A stretch of 52,565 bases of DNA from contig JANBPU010000111.1 in NCBI GenBank assembly GCA_027575805.1, positions 1-52,565 on the forward strand, given 5' to 3'. This DNA comes from Mycoemilia scoparia (lineage: Eukaryota > Kickxellomycota > Kickxellomycetes > Kickxellales > Kickxellaceae). Within the stretch, counting starts at the first letter, position 1. Each line of letters begins with the position of its first letter. A program made the translations under genes and the position numbers. The notes under the pieces are model-generated. The model did no database searches. It was given only the letters and a program-made list of their open reading frames with translations, and was not told where the DNA came from. Of the stretch, positions 1-9,956 are shown in pieces.

Positions 1-252
1 AAAGAAGGTGATGTTATAAAAACTAAAACTGATATATTAGGCAAAGAAGGTGATGTTATAAAAACTAAAACTGATATATTAGGCAAAGAAGGTGATGTTA
101 TAAAAACTAAAACTGATATATTAGGCAAAGAAGGTGATGTTATAAAAACTAAAACTGATATACTAGGCAAAGAAAATGATGTTATAAAAACTAAAGCTGA
201 TATACTGGACAAAGAAAATGATATTATAAAAACTAAAACTGATATATATGTG
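1..252. repeat. 42-bp tandem repeat (six units)
   Basis: This is a minisatellite with a 42-base period. Units 1 to 3 are identical, unit 4 differs by one base, and units 5 and 6 carry several substitutions. The period is a multiple of three, so unit gain or loss would keep the reading frame. Confidence 0.95.
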
Positions 253-270
253 ATTATTTTTGAAGGGTGA
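1..270 (+). CDS. 3' end of a 14-residue-repeat protein (partial)
   Basis: An open frame runs from the window edge to a TGA at 268-270. It is made of six 42-base units starting at 1, 43, 85, 127, 169 and 211. Each unit encodes KEGDVIKTKTDILG or a variant; the last two units change G to N and L/G to D or other residues. The first three units are base-identical and divergence rises toward the 3' end, as expected for a repeat array that is being homogenised. The final codons (VIIFEG, stop) lie in a MITE fragment, so an insertion supplies the present C-terminus. The rest of the gene is off the left edge. The charged, Lys/Thr/Asp-rich repeat matches no family I recognise. Coding status is inferred from the open frame and the 42-base (14-codon) period. 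Confidence 0.5.
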   Translation, partial: KEGDVIKTKTDILGKEGDVIKTKTDILGKEGDVIKTKTDILGKEGDVIKTKTDILGKENDVIKTKADILDKENDIIKTKTDIYVIIFEG

Positions 271-328
271 ATGTTACTAGTAAAACTGGACACCCATTTT
301 TCCTGAAGCCTTGTGAACTCTGACCATA
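253..328 (+). mobile_element. Chimeric fragment: MITE family A joined to family B end
   Basis: Positions 253-292 match the left end of MITE family A (the TTTTTGAAGGGTGAA terminus and the ACTAGTAAAACTGGACA interior). Positions 288-328 match the terminal part of the long-TIR family B (CTTGTGAACTCTGACCATAT), which is also found at 44125-44170 and 22513-22545. The switch falls in a CCCATTT stretch present in both families, so a microhomology-mediated join is likely. Neither element is complete here. Confidence 0.7.
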
Positions 329-554
329 TACACATATACAACACCGAAGTCTACCAGTTAATGATTTTTGTGAAAATAATTGAGTGCTTGAAAAATATGA
401 ATTGGCTTCAACAATTTTTAAAAGTATTTAAACCCTTCGTTTCCCAACTACAAAATAATCCTTCCGGGCTTTTTTCCCATCATTTTTATCATAACTTTGC
501 CATTTAACTAATACACAGGAATATTCAAGGCAAAATAGTGTTACTTTTTATAGA
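329..554. other. Intergenic, probable promoter of the 555 gene
   Basis: AT-rich sequence with no supported gene. Short open frames here rely on GTG-type starts and resemble nothing known. It probably holds the promoter and 5' leader of the 448-residue gene. Confidence 0.4.
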
Positions 555-1901
555 ATGTCTCAACGCAAGAAAAGTCGTAAACCAGTTTACACAAAAGGGT
601 CCACATTGACTCCTATTCCAGAAGATGACACATCGCTTGAAATCAACCAATATCCTGAGTCGGTTGAACCGACATTGGCTCATCATGATACAAACGGAAA
701 CTCTAATATTACAAAGCATGAAAGCAGTAATTCAAGCTCACATCCAGTACTTTCTAATGAAGTTGTAAAACCTCCAAGAGAATCAGCATTTATTGAAGAT
801 CTATACCATCGAAAAAAACCAAATGGCAACCTTTCTGATTGTGAAGAGTTTGATAAAGTGAAGCTGCTTGTGCACCATTTTATCCACACTATTTATCGAT
901 TATCTGAGCATCTCATATCAGATGAGGAGACGATAAAACTGGCAAAAGAAAAAGGGTATGATGTTAATGGCTACTCAGATAAAGAATTCTGCCGTAGATT
1001 TTATTATGGTAACGACAGTTCAAATGGTATAATAGCTAGATCAGAAAAATACATATATATCCTATTCGATGAAGCTACCATTATTGTAGATCCTGAAAGG
1101 AGGGATTATAGCTACATTGCCAACCAGTGTACCAGAAGATTTAGAGGAGGTCTTGTATTTGGAGACAGCAAGACTGTGTTCCAAGCCATTTTATATTATG
1201 TTAATTACACTAAAGACAGTGATAAAGACAAATTTGGCTTCTCTCTCATTGGAAAAATCAAATGGTCCTTTTTGACTCTAAAAAGAAAAGTCGCAAAAGT
1301 TTTCAAGCCAAAAGGAGTGCACCAAAACCTTAATATCTTTGGTCATTATGATCCATTGATTGGATTTAACACTGACCTAGACACGCTTCAGGCTATAAGT
1401 GAGCATAATGAGGTACTCCCACATGACATCCTTCAGTATCCTAATAATTTGGGCCTGGGGGATAAGAACCGTGATTATCGTATTGACGATCTAGATTCTC
1501 TTGAAAGAGTGATTAGTGACACAGTCAAACGATGGGACAAAAAGTGTTTTAAGGAAGTCCATGCGTTCTGGATCCTTAAAGTGGATTATGAACCTATTGA
1601 CTTCCCCAACTTAAATCACCAACCTCTAGCTCCAGATAATGAAGCTGATAGTCAGAAAATTACAGCTTCAGAATGGGCCAAAAGTTTAGGACTTGAAGGC
1701 ATCGTTGTCACTGTTGATGACTCTGACCACGATCCTGAAGATACTAATGTCCATGATAGCCAGAAAATTACAGCTTCAGAATGGGCCAAAAGTTTAGGAC
1801 TTGAAAATGAAGTTATCACTGGTAATGACAGTGATGGTGATGATGTTTCATCACAACCAAGACCAACCTGGGATCAAAAAGGAAAATCGAAAGCACTTTA
1901 G
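555..1901 (+). CDS. Orphan 448-residue protein with a duplicated C-terminal motif
   Basis: A single-exon ORF from ATG at 555 to TAG. I do not recognise a family. The first ~80 residues are polar and disordered-looking (Ser/Asn/His-rich). A more ordered middle (about residues 85-370) has aromatic and charged segments such as FCRRFYYG and KYIYILFDEATIIVDPERRDY. The C-terminus carries two copies of DSQKITASEWAKSLGLE about 36 residues apart, each followed by an acidic Asp/Ser run, and ends in a basic QKGKSKAL tail. No signal peptide or membrane segment is evident. The two copies are nearly identical in DNA (about 1648-1700 and 1756-1808), so the duplication is recent. This may be a lineage-specific or element-derived gene, since it lies beside transposon debris and a minisatellite. 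Confidence 0.7.
   Translation: MSQRKKSRKPVYTKGSTLTPIPEDDTSLEINQYPESVEPTLAHHDTNGNSNITKHESSNSSSHPVLSNEVVKPPRESAFIEDLYHRKKPNGNLSDCEEFDKVKLLVHHFIHTIYRLSEHLISDEETIKLAKEKGYDVNGYSDKEFCRRFYYGNDSSNGIIARSEKYIYILFDEATIIVDPERRDYSYIANQCTRRFRGGLVFGDSKTVFQAILYYVNYTKDSDKDKFGFSLIGKIKWSFLTLKRKVAKVFKPKGVHQNLNIFGHYDPLIGFNTDLDTLQAISEHNEVLPHDILQYPNNLGLGDKNRDYRIDDLDSLERVISDTVKRWDKKCFKEVHAFWILKVDYEPIDFPNLNHQPLAPDNEADSQKITASEWAKSLGLEGIVVTVDDSDHDPEDTNVHDSQKITASEWAKSLGLENEVITGNDSDGDDVSSQPRPTWDQKGKSKAL
1648..1808 (+). repeat. Direct duplication inside the orphan ORF
   Basis: Two near-identical stretches of about 52 bases are separated by about 55 bases, both in the same reading frame and both encoding DSQKITASEWAKSLGLE. 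Confidence 0.85.
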
Positions 1902-2824
1902 GAAAACACTCGATTTTTCTATCTTATACTCTTTGATGTTTTTTAGCTGTTTTTCTTTTTTGAGTGTTCATGTGTAGTTAAAATATATCGTTTTAGTTAT
2001 TTTTATTAGTACCTAATTATACATAAAGTGTTTGATCATCTATTACTCTCCAAACACAAATTCAGTAAAAGCTTGTTTAACTATAGCTAAAAGTTTTATA
2101 ATTATTCTTTAACCAAGTTGGCATTAGTTGACTGTATGATGCAAAGTGTATTTTTATTAATCACATTTTTAGTATATTTGCAGTACAACTGTAACTATAA
2201 ATAAATCTTTACTAAAATTGCTACTCTAACATCAAGATAATTTTTACTCGACTATTGTACTGTATATTTAGATTTTTTTGTCATGACAATGCTTCGAATC
2301 GCTATAATCACAAAGGAATATACGCACCTGCACTCTATTTGCACACTGTGTGGTGCCCAATGTAATTATTGATTTTAAATATTTCGCATAAAGTATTTAA
2401 AAGACACAGCGCATTACTTTGGCTTCATTTGTTGTGCCTTATACGGGACAACAGCATTACAATTTTAGAAGCCGCATAATCATCAATTATATCATAAAAT
2501 CCGTTCTGCCCATTCTCCATTCATGTATGCGCTCAAATGCCAGGGATCAGCTTATATCCACTCAAGTAAGGGATTTGGATTGAGAAAGAAGACACATAAA
2601 AATCATATTGAAAATATAAGCATATAACTTATAAATATAAAGCAGGGTATCTTACCAGACTATTAAATCCACGCAACTTTTCCACATTTTTATATGTCAT
2701 CACCGTATATAGCCAACAATATCTTTTAAAATTCTCCAGTTTGCTATTATTTCAACTATTTATTATACAACTAACTGCGAAATATCAACAACACTTGAAA
2801 TAGTTTACCTAAAGCATTGCAGCA
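1902..2824. other. Gene-free stretch, AT-rich
   Basis: I see no gene, RNA or known repeat here. It should contain the 3' UTR of the upstream ORF and the promoter of the 2825 gene. Confidence 0.4.
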
Positions 2825-3697
2825 ATGGCAGGTAATACAGGAAACCCCAGAGGCGGAAAAAAGCCTGCTCCAAGTAGAGGAGCAAAGGTCGTAAATAAAA
2901 CAGCTACTTCTTCAAAAGAAAATTCGGAAGAATCAAAATTGGAAAAACTAAAAAAGATGAATGATGATGAGTTTGGTCTGGCTTATAATGAAATTAAAAA
3001 GAAAACATCTAGCGATATGGAAGTTTATGATAAAGAAAAGAAAAGAAGAGCAGAAGAAAAGGAAAAAAAGCTCTATGAAAAACAAAAACTTTCTGAAGAG
3101 GTAAGGGAGCTCGTAAATATTATGACGCTCTTAATGTGTTTATTTTTTTAGCTGTTAATGAGCAAAAAACAAATAGACTAATCCATTTTCTCTGTATTTC
3201 TCTGCTGTTTAGTCATTGATTGTTAAAATCGTGTCATTCATTATGTTTGTTGGCGTTTGCTGTGTTATTTCGAATTTAGCAATGAATTTAGTTGTTTTTC
3301 AACAAATTCCTTATGACCAGGTAAGCACATCTCATAGAATCAATAAAAATTATGATCATGATCATTTGGATGAAGACATTGGAATTCAGAGTCAAGAACT
3401 CTCTCGCTCCCATTGTTCAAGTTAAACCAGCAAAACCCAAACAGACAATATACTAATAGCTTGCTTTCGTTCATGTCCATATAGCCGACGATTGTATTGG
3501 TAGGCTTTCAGTATGGCCTAATGATGCTGGTGTTGTTGGTTGGCGTTGTGGTGACTTTCATGCCAAGTATGGACAATGAGTTTATGAAGTTTGTGCCTAG
3601 TGGGAGATGGATTCGTGCATTCAAAGCATCTGCATTTCTTTTAATGTATGTAGCAGCAGCAGTAGTAGCAGTATTGATATCTTTTTTAACAAGTTGA
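2825..3697 (+). CDS. Three-exon small membrane protein (198 aa)
   Basis: The model joins 2825-3100, 3213-3320 and 3485-3697. Introns 3101-3212 and 3321-3484 start with GTAAGG and GTAAGC and end in AG; all joins are phase 0. The first ~92 residues are hydrophilic: a Gly/Lys/Ser-rich start followed by a charged helical segment rich in Lys and Glu that could form a coiled coil. The rest has three hydrophobic segments likely to span a membrane: around residues 95-120 (IVKIVSFIMFVGVCCVISN), 130-152 (VLVGFQYGLMMLVLLVGVVV) and 175-197 (FLLMYVAAAVVAVLISFLTS). There is no N-terminal signal peptide, so this is probably a tail-region multipass protein of an internal membrane. I do not recognise the family. 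Exon 3 coding quality and phase agreement make the model credible. Confidence 0.7.
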
Positions 3698-3900
3698 TGA
3701 AACATGCAAGTTCCAGTGCATTCCTACTTGTTTTCACAGCCACCGATTAACCTTTTTATTAATCATCTCTATTACCTTATTTCACACATAGATCTTCACT
3801 GATTGTGATAAACGATAGAATTTACTTTACGCGCAAAACTGGGTGCTATTCTTTTTATGGATCAAGATACTACGACTCCAGTTTTTCTGGTGGTCCTAGT

Positions 3901-4099
3901 ATGAAGGCATACGAGATCTTGGGCTACATTGCTTTTGGTTGTGGTGTCACCTTGACTCTAGCGTAAGTATATAAATGGCTTGAAATGGTTTTTGTTACTA
4001 CATTAAATGACGACCTTTAACATCTTTTTTCTTTTGTCCGATTGTAGGACGAGCCTGGTCGCGTCTGTTGCAAACACAAAGGCCAAAAAGGCACCCTAG
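3901..4099 (+). CDS. Possible 37-residue single-pass protein, two exons
   Basis: ATG at 3901, exon 1 to 3962, donor GTAAGT, acceptor TTGTAG, exon 2 4048-4099, TAG stop. The product starts MKAYEILGYIAF, has one hydrophobic stretch, and ends in a basic NTKAKKAP tail. The splice sites are strong and the phase fits. The frame is open upstream of the ATG, so a longer first exon is possible. The size and single membrane segment recall small mitochondrial inner-membrane subunits, but I cannot match it to one, so the function is unknown. Confidence 0.4.
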
Positions 4100-5285
4100 A
4101 TTAGGTTCTCCAGAAACAAATTTTTCTGTCATATTAAATATTTCTATAGACCGTCTTTTTATGTAAACAATTACCAACATTCACTAACAATAAATTAACA
4201 AAAATCATTGCTAGAGTGTTCTTTACTGGACCAACAGCTGGTTTATTTGACAGAATCTCCTTTGAAGGTGTACCAGAATAACACCATTGATAATGGTCAA
4301 TAATATGTCAGACACCAGCCAAAGTGTATTATGGCCTATGAGCCGACTTACAGGGAATGTATGAGGGCACCAATCTATTTCCAATTGATGGAGAGCTTGC
4401 CATTATTTTTCATGCCAAAAGGCACTACACATACTTGCCACCCTCCTAAAGTTTAGTAAATTGGCTTACAAATTAAAAACATGATTGGTTATTGTAACAC
4501 CTGAATGTCTGTGTCTTTTATGTCAGAAGCTATAGACTTGCAGTAGGATTATCTTGTGAGCATCACAAGATACTTGCCATCCATATCATTAGACAAGGTT
4601 GCTAGATGCGATTGAAAGAAGCAATCAATGGAATTTGTGGCGAATCCTGCCACACACAAATTCACACCCACGCCATGGCACTGTCAAGTAGTAACAATGT
4701 CTCATCTTAAACTAAAAGGCAGTGTATGTTCGCTCCTAGAACAAATCTTTGGTTAAGGATGCTCTCCTATCATCCAGGAGAGATAAGCGTACCACAGTCT
4801 TCATGAATGTGTTGTGGTTATTCATATTGAGAATAGCAGCCAAAGCTTGGGGTTAAAGTCATAAGCCACCCAAGACTACAATCAAAAAACCCACCACTGT
4901 CCAAACTTTCTTTTATATACATCTCAATGATTAGTAAGGAAGCACGGAATTCTTGCAGCATCTATTGCAATCCATCTCTCTCTCTCTCTCTCATTAAGAC
5001 TATGGTAAAAGAGCCAGGACCACAGTTCTCAGTAACTTTGATTCGCTAATTGAACCTCCTTCAGTGTCTCGACTCTGCTCCTTTCATTCAGTTCTTTGCA
5101 ACCTGTCTTTTCTTTTTATTCTATTTAATACATTTTCATTATTTTTACTATCACTACTGGTAGTCTCTCTTCACTATAGACCCTTTTTGTTTGCCTTTTT
5201 ACTTTGCATGACCAAATAGTAGTCATCGAAAAGCGACCCTATTCTAAATCAATCCATTATAGAGAAAACTCCCAAGGATAGTGCA
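4100..5285. other. Gene-free stretch with decayed repeat DNA
   Basis: Positions 4206-4412 are a decayed element (separate entry). The rest, to about 4900, has a complex, coding-like composition but is full of stops in every frame, and looks like further decay of the same element. A (CT)n microsatellite lies near 4974-4993, and the promoter of the SOK1-like gene follows. Confidence 0.5.
4206..4412 (+). pseudogene. Decayed coding fragment, paralogous to 22109-22290
   Basis: The plus strand here aligns over about 180 bases with the minus strand of 22109-22290. In one frame both read RISFE(G/D)VP, then stops, then a block ending in (Y/F)E(G/R)TNLFP(F/I)DGELA. Both copies carry stops at equivalent places, so both descend from an already broken copy, or from one with an intron there. 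I do not recognise the protein. A transposon-derived gene is likely because it is dispersed in opposite orientations. Confidence 0.6.
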
Positions 5286-8200
5286 ATGTCAAATTCAGAG
5301 AATAAAGACCAGGCACAGAGCCTTGGCAATATCATTAATGCTTCGACTGAATATAGCACAAGCGGCAATTCAAACACATTCCATGAAGAGAAGGCTAACT
5401 CTGACAGTATGGACTTTTCAGCTTCTCCTTCACTTTCTTCTAATACACCTCAACCTACAAGTATTCCTCAAAAACAAACATATCTAAATTCGAAAGTATT
5501 GTCTAGAGACAGTCAGGAAGCCATTGCTAACAGCCCTTGTGATACTAAAACCACCATTGAGAGCCAAGTGCTTTCAAGAAAGCGTAGAGCTCAATCAATT
5601 ACATCAAGCGCAAGCACCTCGTCAAATCATTCAGCAACAACCAAGCACGAACCACATAATCCATCAACGCTAGCCTCTGGTTCGCAAAAGTCTGCTTCCG
5701 TCAATACTACCACCACGACTTTTAATCCAAAGGATTCATCATCATCAGTACCACCACCGCCATCATATCAGTCGACATTACTAAGACCCAACCAGAAGCG
5801 ATATCATTCACACAATCCTGAAGACCTCGAGCAGTGCAGTAACTCCCACAAACTTAGTGTGATTCGCCAAGCCACGCGCACGCTAGCAGCAATGACCATC
5901 CAGCGCCAATGGCGCAATCATGTCGCCCAGCCTACTATAAAGAAATGGGTTGACTTTAATATCAGCGTAAAGAGCATGAGAAGTATGTGCAGAGATTTCA
6001 ACGATGCCACAAAGATCATCCAAAGAAGAGATGTAGTTCTGGCTGCCAGTGGATTGATTAAGGTCCTCTTCAAAACCAGATCAACAACTGTGGCAAATAC
6101 TGCCAAAAGCGATAGCGATCCATTATCCGGATACAAAATCCCGCCTGGTCGACTTTTAATGACCGCCTATTTAGTCTCAATATTCCCAGAGTCCATAACT
6201 AATGGTCCACCAAATGTACCACCAGCTAGCACAGTAACAGAAACAACATTATCTGGCTTGAGTAATAACAATAATGATGATGATAATGGTATCAACAGTG
6301 GTTTTACTAATCTAGCGGATTGCGAAGATACAATGATAAATAATGCCAAAAGCCTAGTAGATTACATAGACCAATATGTTGAACTCGCGTATATTGCTAG
6401 GTTACCTAGAAACAATTCTAATAATTTACCACTACTCGATGCTAAAGAAGAAAATGGCAGAAACGAAGAAGGAAAAGAAGAAGGGGGTTATATCAGCGAT
6501 GGTCGTGTTAGCCTGAATAATATCCATGTCTCAATATTAACATCATACAGGGCATTTTACGAATCATTTGAGGCTTGGAAAACCAAAGATACAAATTTTC
6601 TGATTGAATCAATGTCAATGCATTACCTTGAATTGGACAAATTATGGCAAACCGTACAGAAAAGGACTATGGGAAAGGGCGATGAGGCTTGGAGACAAAG
6701 CATAGCAGACCAGCGAAAAGATATTTTGGAAAGAATCAGAAAGATAGGGAATGACGAGATTGTGGCCAAATTGCTGGAAAGACAGGAAATCGAAAGAAAT
6801 GGCTATGATATTCTTCAGCCTTCTATAACACCATCAGCCCCTCCTCTACCGCAGCAGCCGGGCTCACATTATTCAAACTCTGTAGCTCTTGGGAATAGCA
6901 GCAGTAATTATAGCGACTCTGTTCCTTCTCGTCCTCCTTCTTCGACTCTTGGAATTAGTGAGAAGCTTGCTGATATACAAGTCATAGACAAATCTAATGA
7001 AGATCGTAGAGACTTGGAGAAGCAGGCTAGTCAGTCATCAAAGATCGACGATGTGTTCAACTCATTATTCAACAGACACCCAGCATCATCATCATCATCA
7101 TCCAACAGCGATAAAACTAATATCATTTGGCAAAATAATGCTATTTCAGTTAAGCTAGAAAACGCTAGATTGGCTCATGAAATAATACTTGATCCAGATT
7201 TCAAACTAAATGATCTTTCCTCTAATGGTGGTTTGGTAGAACAAGTCAGAACCATTGCAACAAAGGCATTTTTTGACATAGTTCAACAGGATATCGATAA
7301 AGGAAATACCAAATGGATTCTAAGGCTTGTTGGCAATCTCAAGGATGAATTAATGGATTTACTCCCAAAGAACAAGAATCAAAGCTCCAATAAATCTTCG
7401 TCCTCATTAGCATATATGAATGGCTCGACCACTGCTTCCAATTTGTTGGTCGAGCAGGTCGAGGCAAGGCTTGATGCTGAGCATATAGAAGAACTAGTAA
7501 ATAGTGGCGACTGGACAATGGATGATGTTAGACAATTATTGGAATTTGTGGTTGATACTATGGGCAGAGTTTGTGCACCAGTACGAGACCAAGATATATC
7601 GAATCTCAAAACCAAACTTCGCAACGCATCGGATAACTCGACCTCTTCGTCCTCACTTTCATTTGATAGTCACAAGTTAGTAGACATCACAAAAGATATC
7701 CTCTCCCTGCTGCAATTGATGAAGTCTGATTCGCTCAACTTCCATATCCAACATATCATCCGACCCTATCTCAACATCCATGCGGTCGAATATGAACAGA
7801 AGCTTTTTACAGATTTGTTGAAACATAAAACCCACACGCATATCACAGATACTCATCGAACCGAGAAATGGCTTAAATCGTCTTTGTCTGCATTAGATAA
7901 TGAAACCGACACTACAAATTCAGAAACATTGGATACTTCAATCCTTGTTGCTCATGGGCTCCTTGATCTTGTATTTACTGATAAACCACTTCCCCAGTCA
8001 GAATTACCCGAGACTTTATACCTCGATGATATCAGAATTCACAAACTTCAAAACAGCTTACAATCAATCATCATCATTGCATCGTTGACCACAATCTGTA
8101 GACAACTTTCTCCTAGATTCCAAAATCAACCAGTAGAAGATACCAAAAAGGTTGTAGGGTCATGGCTGCATTTATTGAAATCTAATGGAACCAGGCTGGA

Positions 8201-8663
8201 GGATATTGTAATTGCTGTCGAAAAGTCGATATATAGTGATGGTGATGATGATGATGATGGGGGTCAGGGACAACAGAAGAAAGAGGATACCGATAGGGAT
8301 AAATTGAAGACTCTGGTTCGAAATTGTTTATCTACCACTGATCCAATTTACATGACTATTGCCAAGTATATTAAACAAACCGCCATTAAAATATTTTCAT
8401 CCACTTCCACCTCCATCACTAATACTACTACTACTAATACCATGACATCTAATGACAACAATACTAATGTCATATCTATAAAGAAAGCCGCTAATGCAGC
8501 CAACTTCAATGCATTTTCATTACGTATATCCGAATCCGAATTAAAATCCAAGGGATTGTATGTCGTCACTGAAGAATTGGACCGGTTTGTTGATGAAATA
8601 TATAGACTGTCAATTTATAATACTAAAGTATACCAGAATTGGTATAATAGTATTTTGAATTGA
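5286..8663 (+). CDS. SOK1: SOK1/TCP11-family protein (1125 aa)
   Basis: Single exon from ATG at 5286 (TGA at 8661). The first ~190 residues are Ser/Thr/Asn-rich and disordered. Residues about 201-213 (AAMTIQRQWRNHV) form an IQ-type calmodulin-binding motif. From about residue 225 to the end is a helical TCP11 domain with its hallmark block LLEFVVDTMGRVCAPVRD near residue 760 and a conserved C-terminus (YRLSIYNTKVYQNWYNSIL). TCP11/Sok1 proteins are linked to cAMP/PKA signalling: yeast SOK1 was isolated as a suppressor of PKA loss. Low-complexity inserts (poly-Ser, Asn/Asp runs, HDHTHITDTH-like segments) make it longer than the animal protein. The role in PKA signalling is inferred from the family. 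The family call is strong; one-to-one orthology is not shown. Confidence 0.85.
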   Translation: MSNSENKDQAQSLGNIINASTEYSTSGNSNTFHEEKANSDSMDFSASPSLSSNTPQPTSIPQKQTYLNSKVLSRDSQEAIANSPCDTKTTIESQVLSRKRRAQSITSSASTSSNHSATTKHEPHNPSTLASGSQKSASVNTTTTTFNPKDSSSSVPPPPSYQSTLLRPNQKRYHSHNPEDLEQCSNSHKLSVIRQATRTLAAMTIQRQWRNHVAQPTIKKWVDFNISVKSMRSMCRDFNDATKIIQRRDVVLAASGLIKVLFKTRSTTVANTAKSDSDPLSGYKIPPGRLLMTAYLVSIFPESITNGPPNVPPASTVTETTLSGLSNNNNDDDNGINSGFTNLADCEDTMINNAKSLVDYIDQYVELAYIARLPRNNSNNLPLLDAKEENGRNEEGKEEGGYISDGRVSLNNIHVSILTSYRAFYESFEAWKTKDTNFLIESMSMHYLELDKLWQTVQKRTMGKGDEAWRQSIADQRKDILERIRKIGNDEIVAKLLERQEIERNGYDILQPSITPSAPPLPQQPGSHYSNSVALGNSSSNYSDSVPSRPPSSTLGISEKLADIQVIDKSNEDRRDLEKQASQSSKIDDVFNSLFNRHPASSSSSSNSDKTNIIWQNNAISVKLENARLAHEIILDPDFKLNDLSSNGGLVEQVRTIATKAFFDIVQQDIDKGNTKWILRLVGNLKDELMDLLPKNKNQSSNKSSSSLAYMNGSTTASNLLVEQVEARLDAEHIEELVNSGDWTMDDVRQLLEFVVDTMGRVCAPVRDQDISNLKTKLRNASDNSTSSSSLSFDSHKLVDITKDILSLLQLMKSDSLNFHIQHIIRPYLNIHAVEYEQKLFTDLLKHKTHTHITDTHRTEKWLKSSLSALDNETDTTNSETLDTSILVAHGLLDLVFTDKPLPQSELPETLYLDDIRIHKLQNSLQSIIIIASLTTICRQLSPRFQNQPVEDTKKVVGSWLHLLKSNGTRLEDIVIAVEKSIYSDGDDDDDGGQGQQKKEDTDRDKLKTLVRNCLSTTDPIYMTIAKYIKQTAIKIFSSTSTSITNTTTTNTMTSNDNNTNVISIKKAANAANFNAFSLRISESELKSKGLYVVTEELDRFVDEIYRLSIYNTKVYQNWYNSILN

Positions 8664-9452
8664 ATTGAAATCAAATAACTCGGGACCTACTTTCCCTCTC
8701 CTTTCCTCTTTCCTTTTTCAAGTATTTAGATATTTACCTCATTAATCTTTATTATTAATATGGCTAAATTTTACTAGTGATGATGTGTGAAAAAGATAGA
8801 AATGTGTCTTTAGGTTTTGGCCGAAATTATCTGTATATAATATAAAACCATGTAGTAGTAGTAACATAAACATTGGTTACATGGTAGTATTTGTGTTCAA
8901 CTTGTAATAGAAAGCTCTGTAAAGATCAGGTTTATTCATGACTCAGGTATTTTGATAGCTTCCAGAATTGCTGATATTCTTTATCTGGATATCATACAAT
9001 TTGGTCAGAGGCCATGACCTTTTTCCGATACGCTTCAATATTACTTTTTAACCTTATTTGGAAAGTCAAAACTAGCTTCAGCAAATACAATAATCTACAA
9101 AGATGGGCCATGAATTTATATGTAGACTAATGCATCGTGTGATGCTCCTCATGCTTTTAACAGTGCAACACAACAATTATGAATCCACAGTTTTTATTAT
9201 TGTTTTGGTGGCTGAATTTAGTGGTAATAATTATTGATCCTCCTCCATACATATGCTCCATGATATTTGTTTGTGGAAGTGAACTCAAATGGAGCAAGAA
9301 AATTCATAAAGAAAGGAGGTCTGAGAGCTACAAGTATCCAAATGTATATAAATTCCCTTTTATTTCCCTCTCTTTCTCTTTCTCTTTCCCCACATTATAC
9401 TCATTTATTTTTATTTTTTTACTGACTACTATAGACATAGATACACTCAACA
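8664..9452. other. Intergenic; pyrimidine-rich promoter at the right end
   Basis: No gene is supported. Close to the next ATG there is a TATAAATT box near 9346-9353 and a long CT-rich tract (9355-9420), a common fungal core-promoter arrangement. Confidence 0.5.
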
Positions 9453-9956
9453 ATGATCATAACACGAAGAAGCTGTCGCTCTAAAAAAGTAATTTTAATA
9501 GTTACGATACTGATATTGATACTAATTGTTCGTTTAACCATATCATCGCCAATCCCCGAGGAAGATGAAGACAATGAAGACGATGAAGATGAAGACATCA
9601 AAAAGAATTGCACGCCGGATTCTCGTGATAGATTAAAATGCGGGAAGAACAAGCCAAACAAAACGTCATTTTTCTATGGTTGCAAAAACCACCTATTTGT
9701 TTATACAAATTGTTCGAACGATTCGATATGTGTTGAGACCGGAAATGGAGAGGTGACATGTAAATACAAAGATTCGCTATCAGGTAATAATGTCAGATGT
9801 TTACATTGTGCCATCAAAATGGATAATATCTATGATAGTAGATGGTTGTTTTAAGTTAAAATTGACATTATCGCTGGTTTGCCTGTAGATTCAAATCCTG
9901 ATCTATCTCCAGAAAAAAATAAAAATGGCAAAGATGAAGATGACGAAAACGAATAA
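9453..9956 (+). CDS. Small secreted Cys-rich protein (132 aa), two exons
   Basis: ATG at 9453; exon 1 to 9783, intron 9784-9888 (GTAATA...GTAG), exon 2 9889-9956. The N-terminus RRSCRSKK is followed by about 20 hydrophobic residues (a signal peptide or anchor), then an acidic Glu/Asp linker, then six cysteines spaced C-x9-C-x13-C-x9-C-x5-C-x9-C. The last three spacings are identical to those of the secreted protein encoded at 19971-20558, which suggests the same fold, resembling small chitin-binding (CBM19-like) modules. Exon 2 adds an acidic tail. Reading through the intron would give a hydrophobic end and a protein of similar length, so the splice choice is the main uncertainty. Likely cell-wall or extracellular; the ligand is not known. 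Confidence 0.7.
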
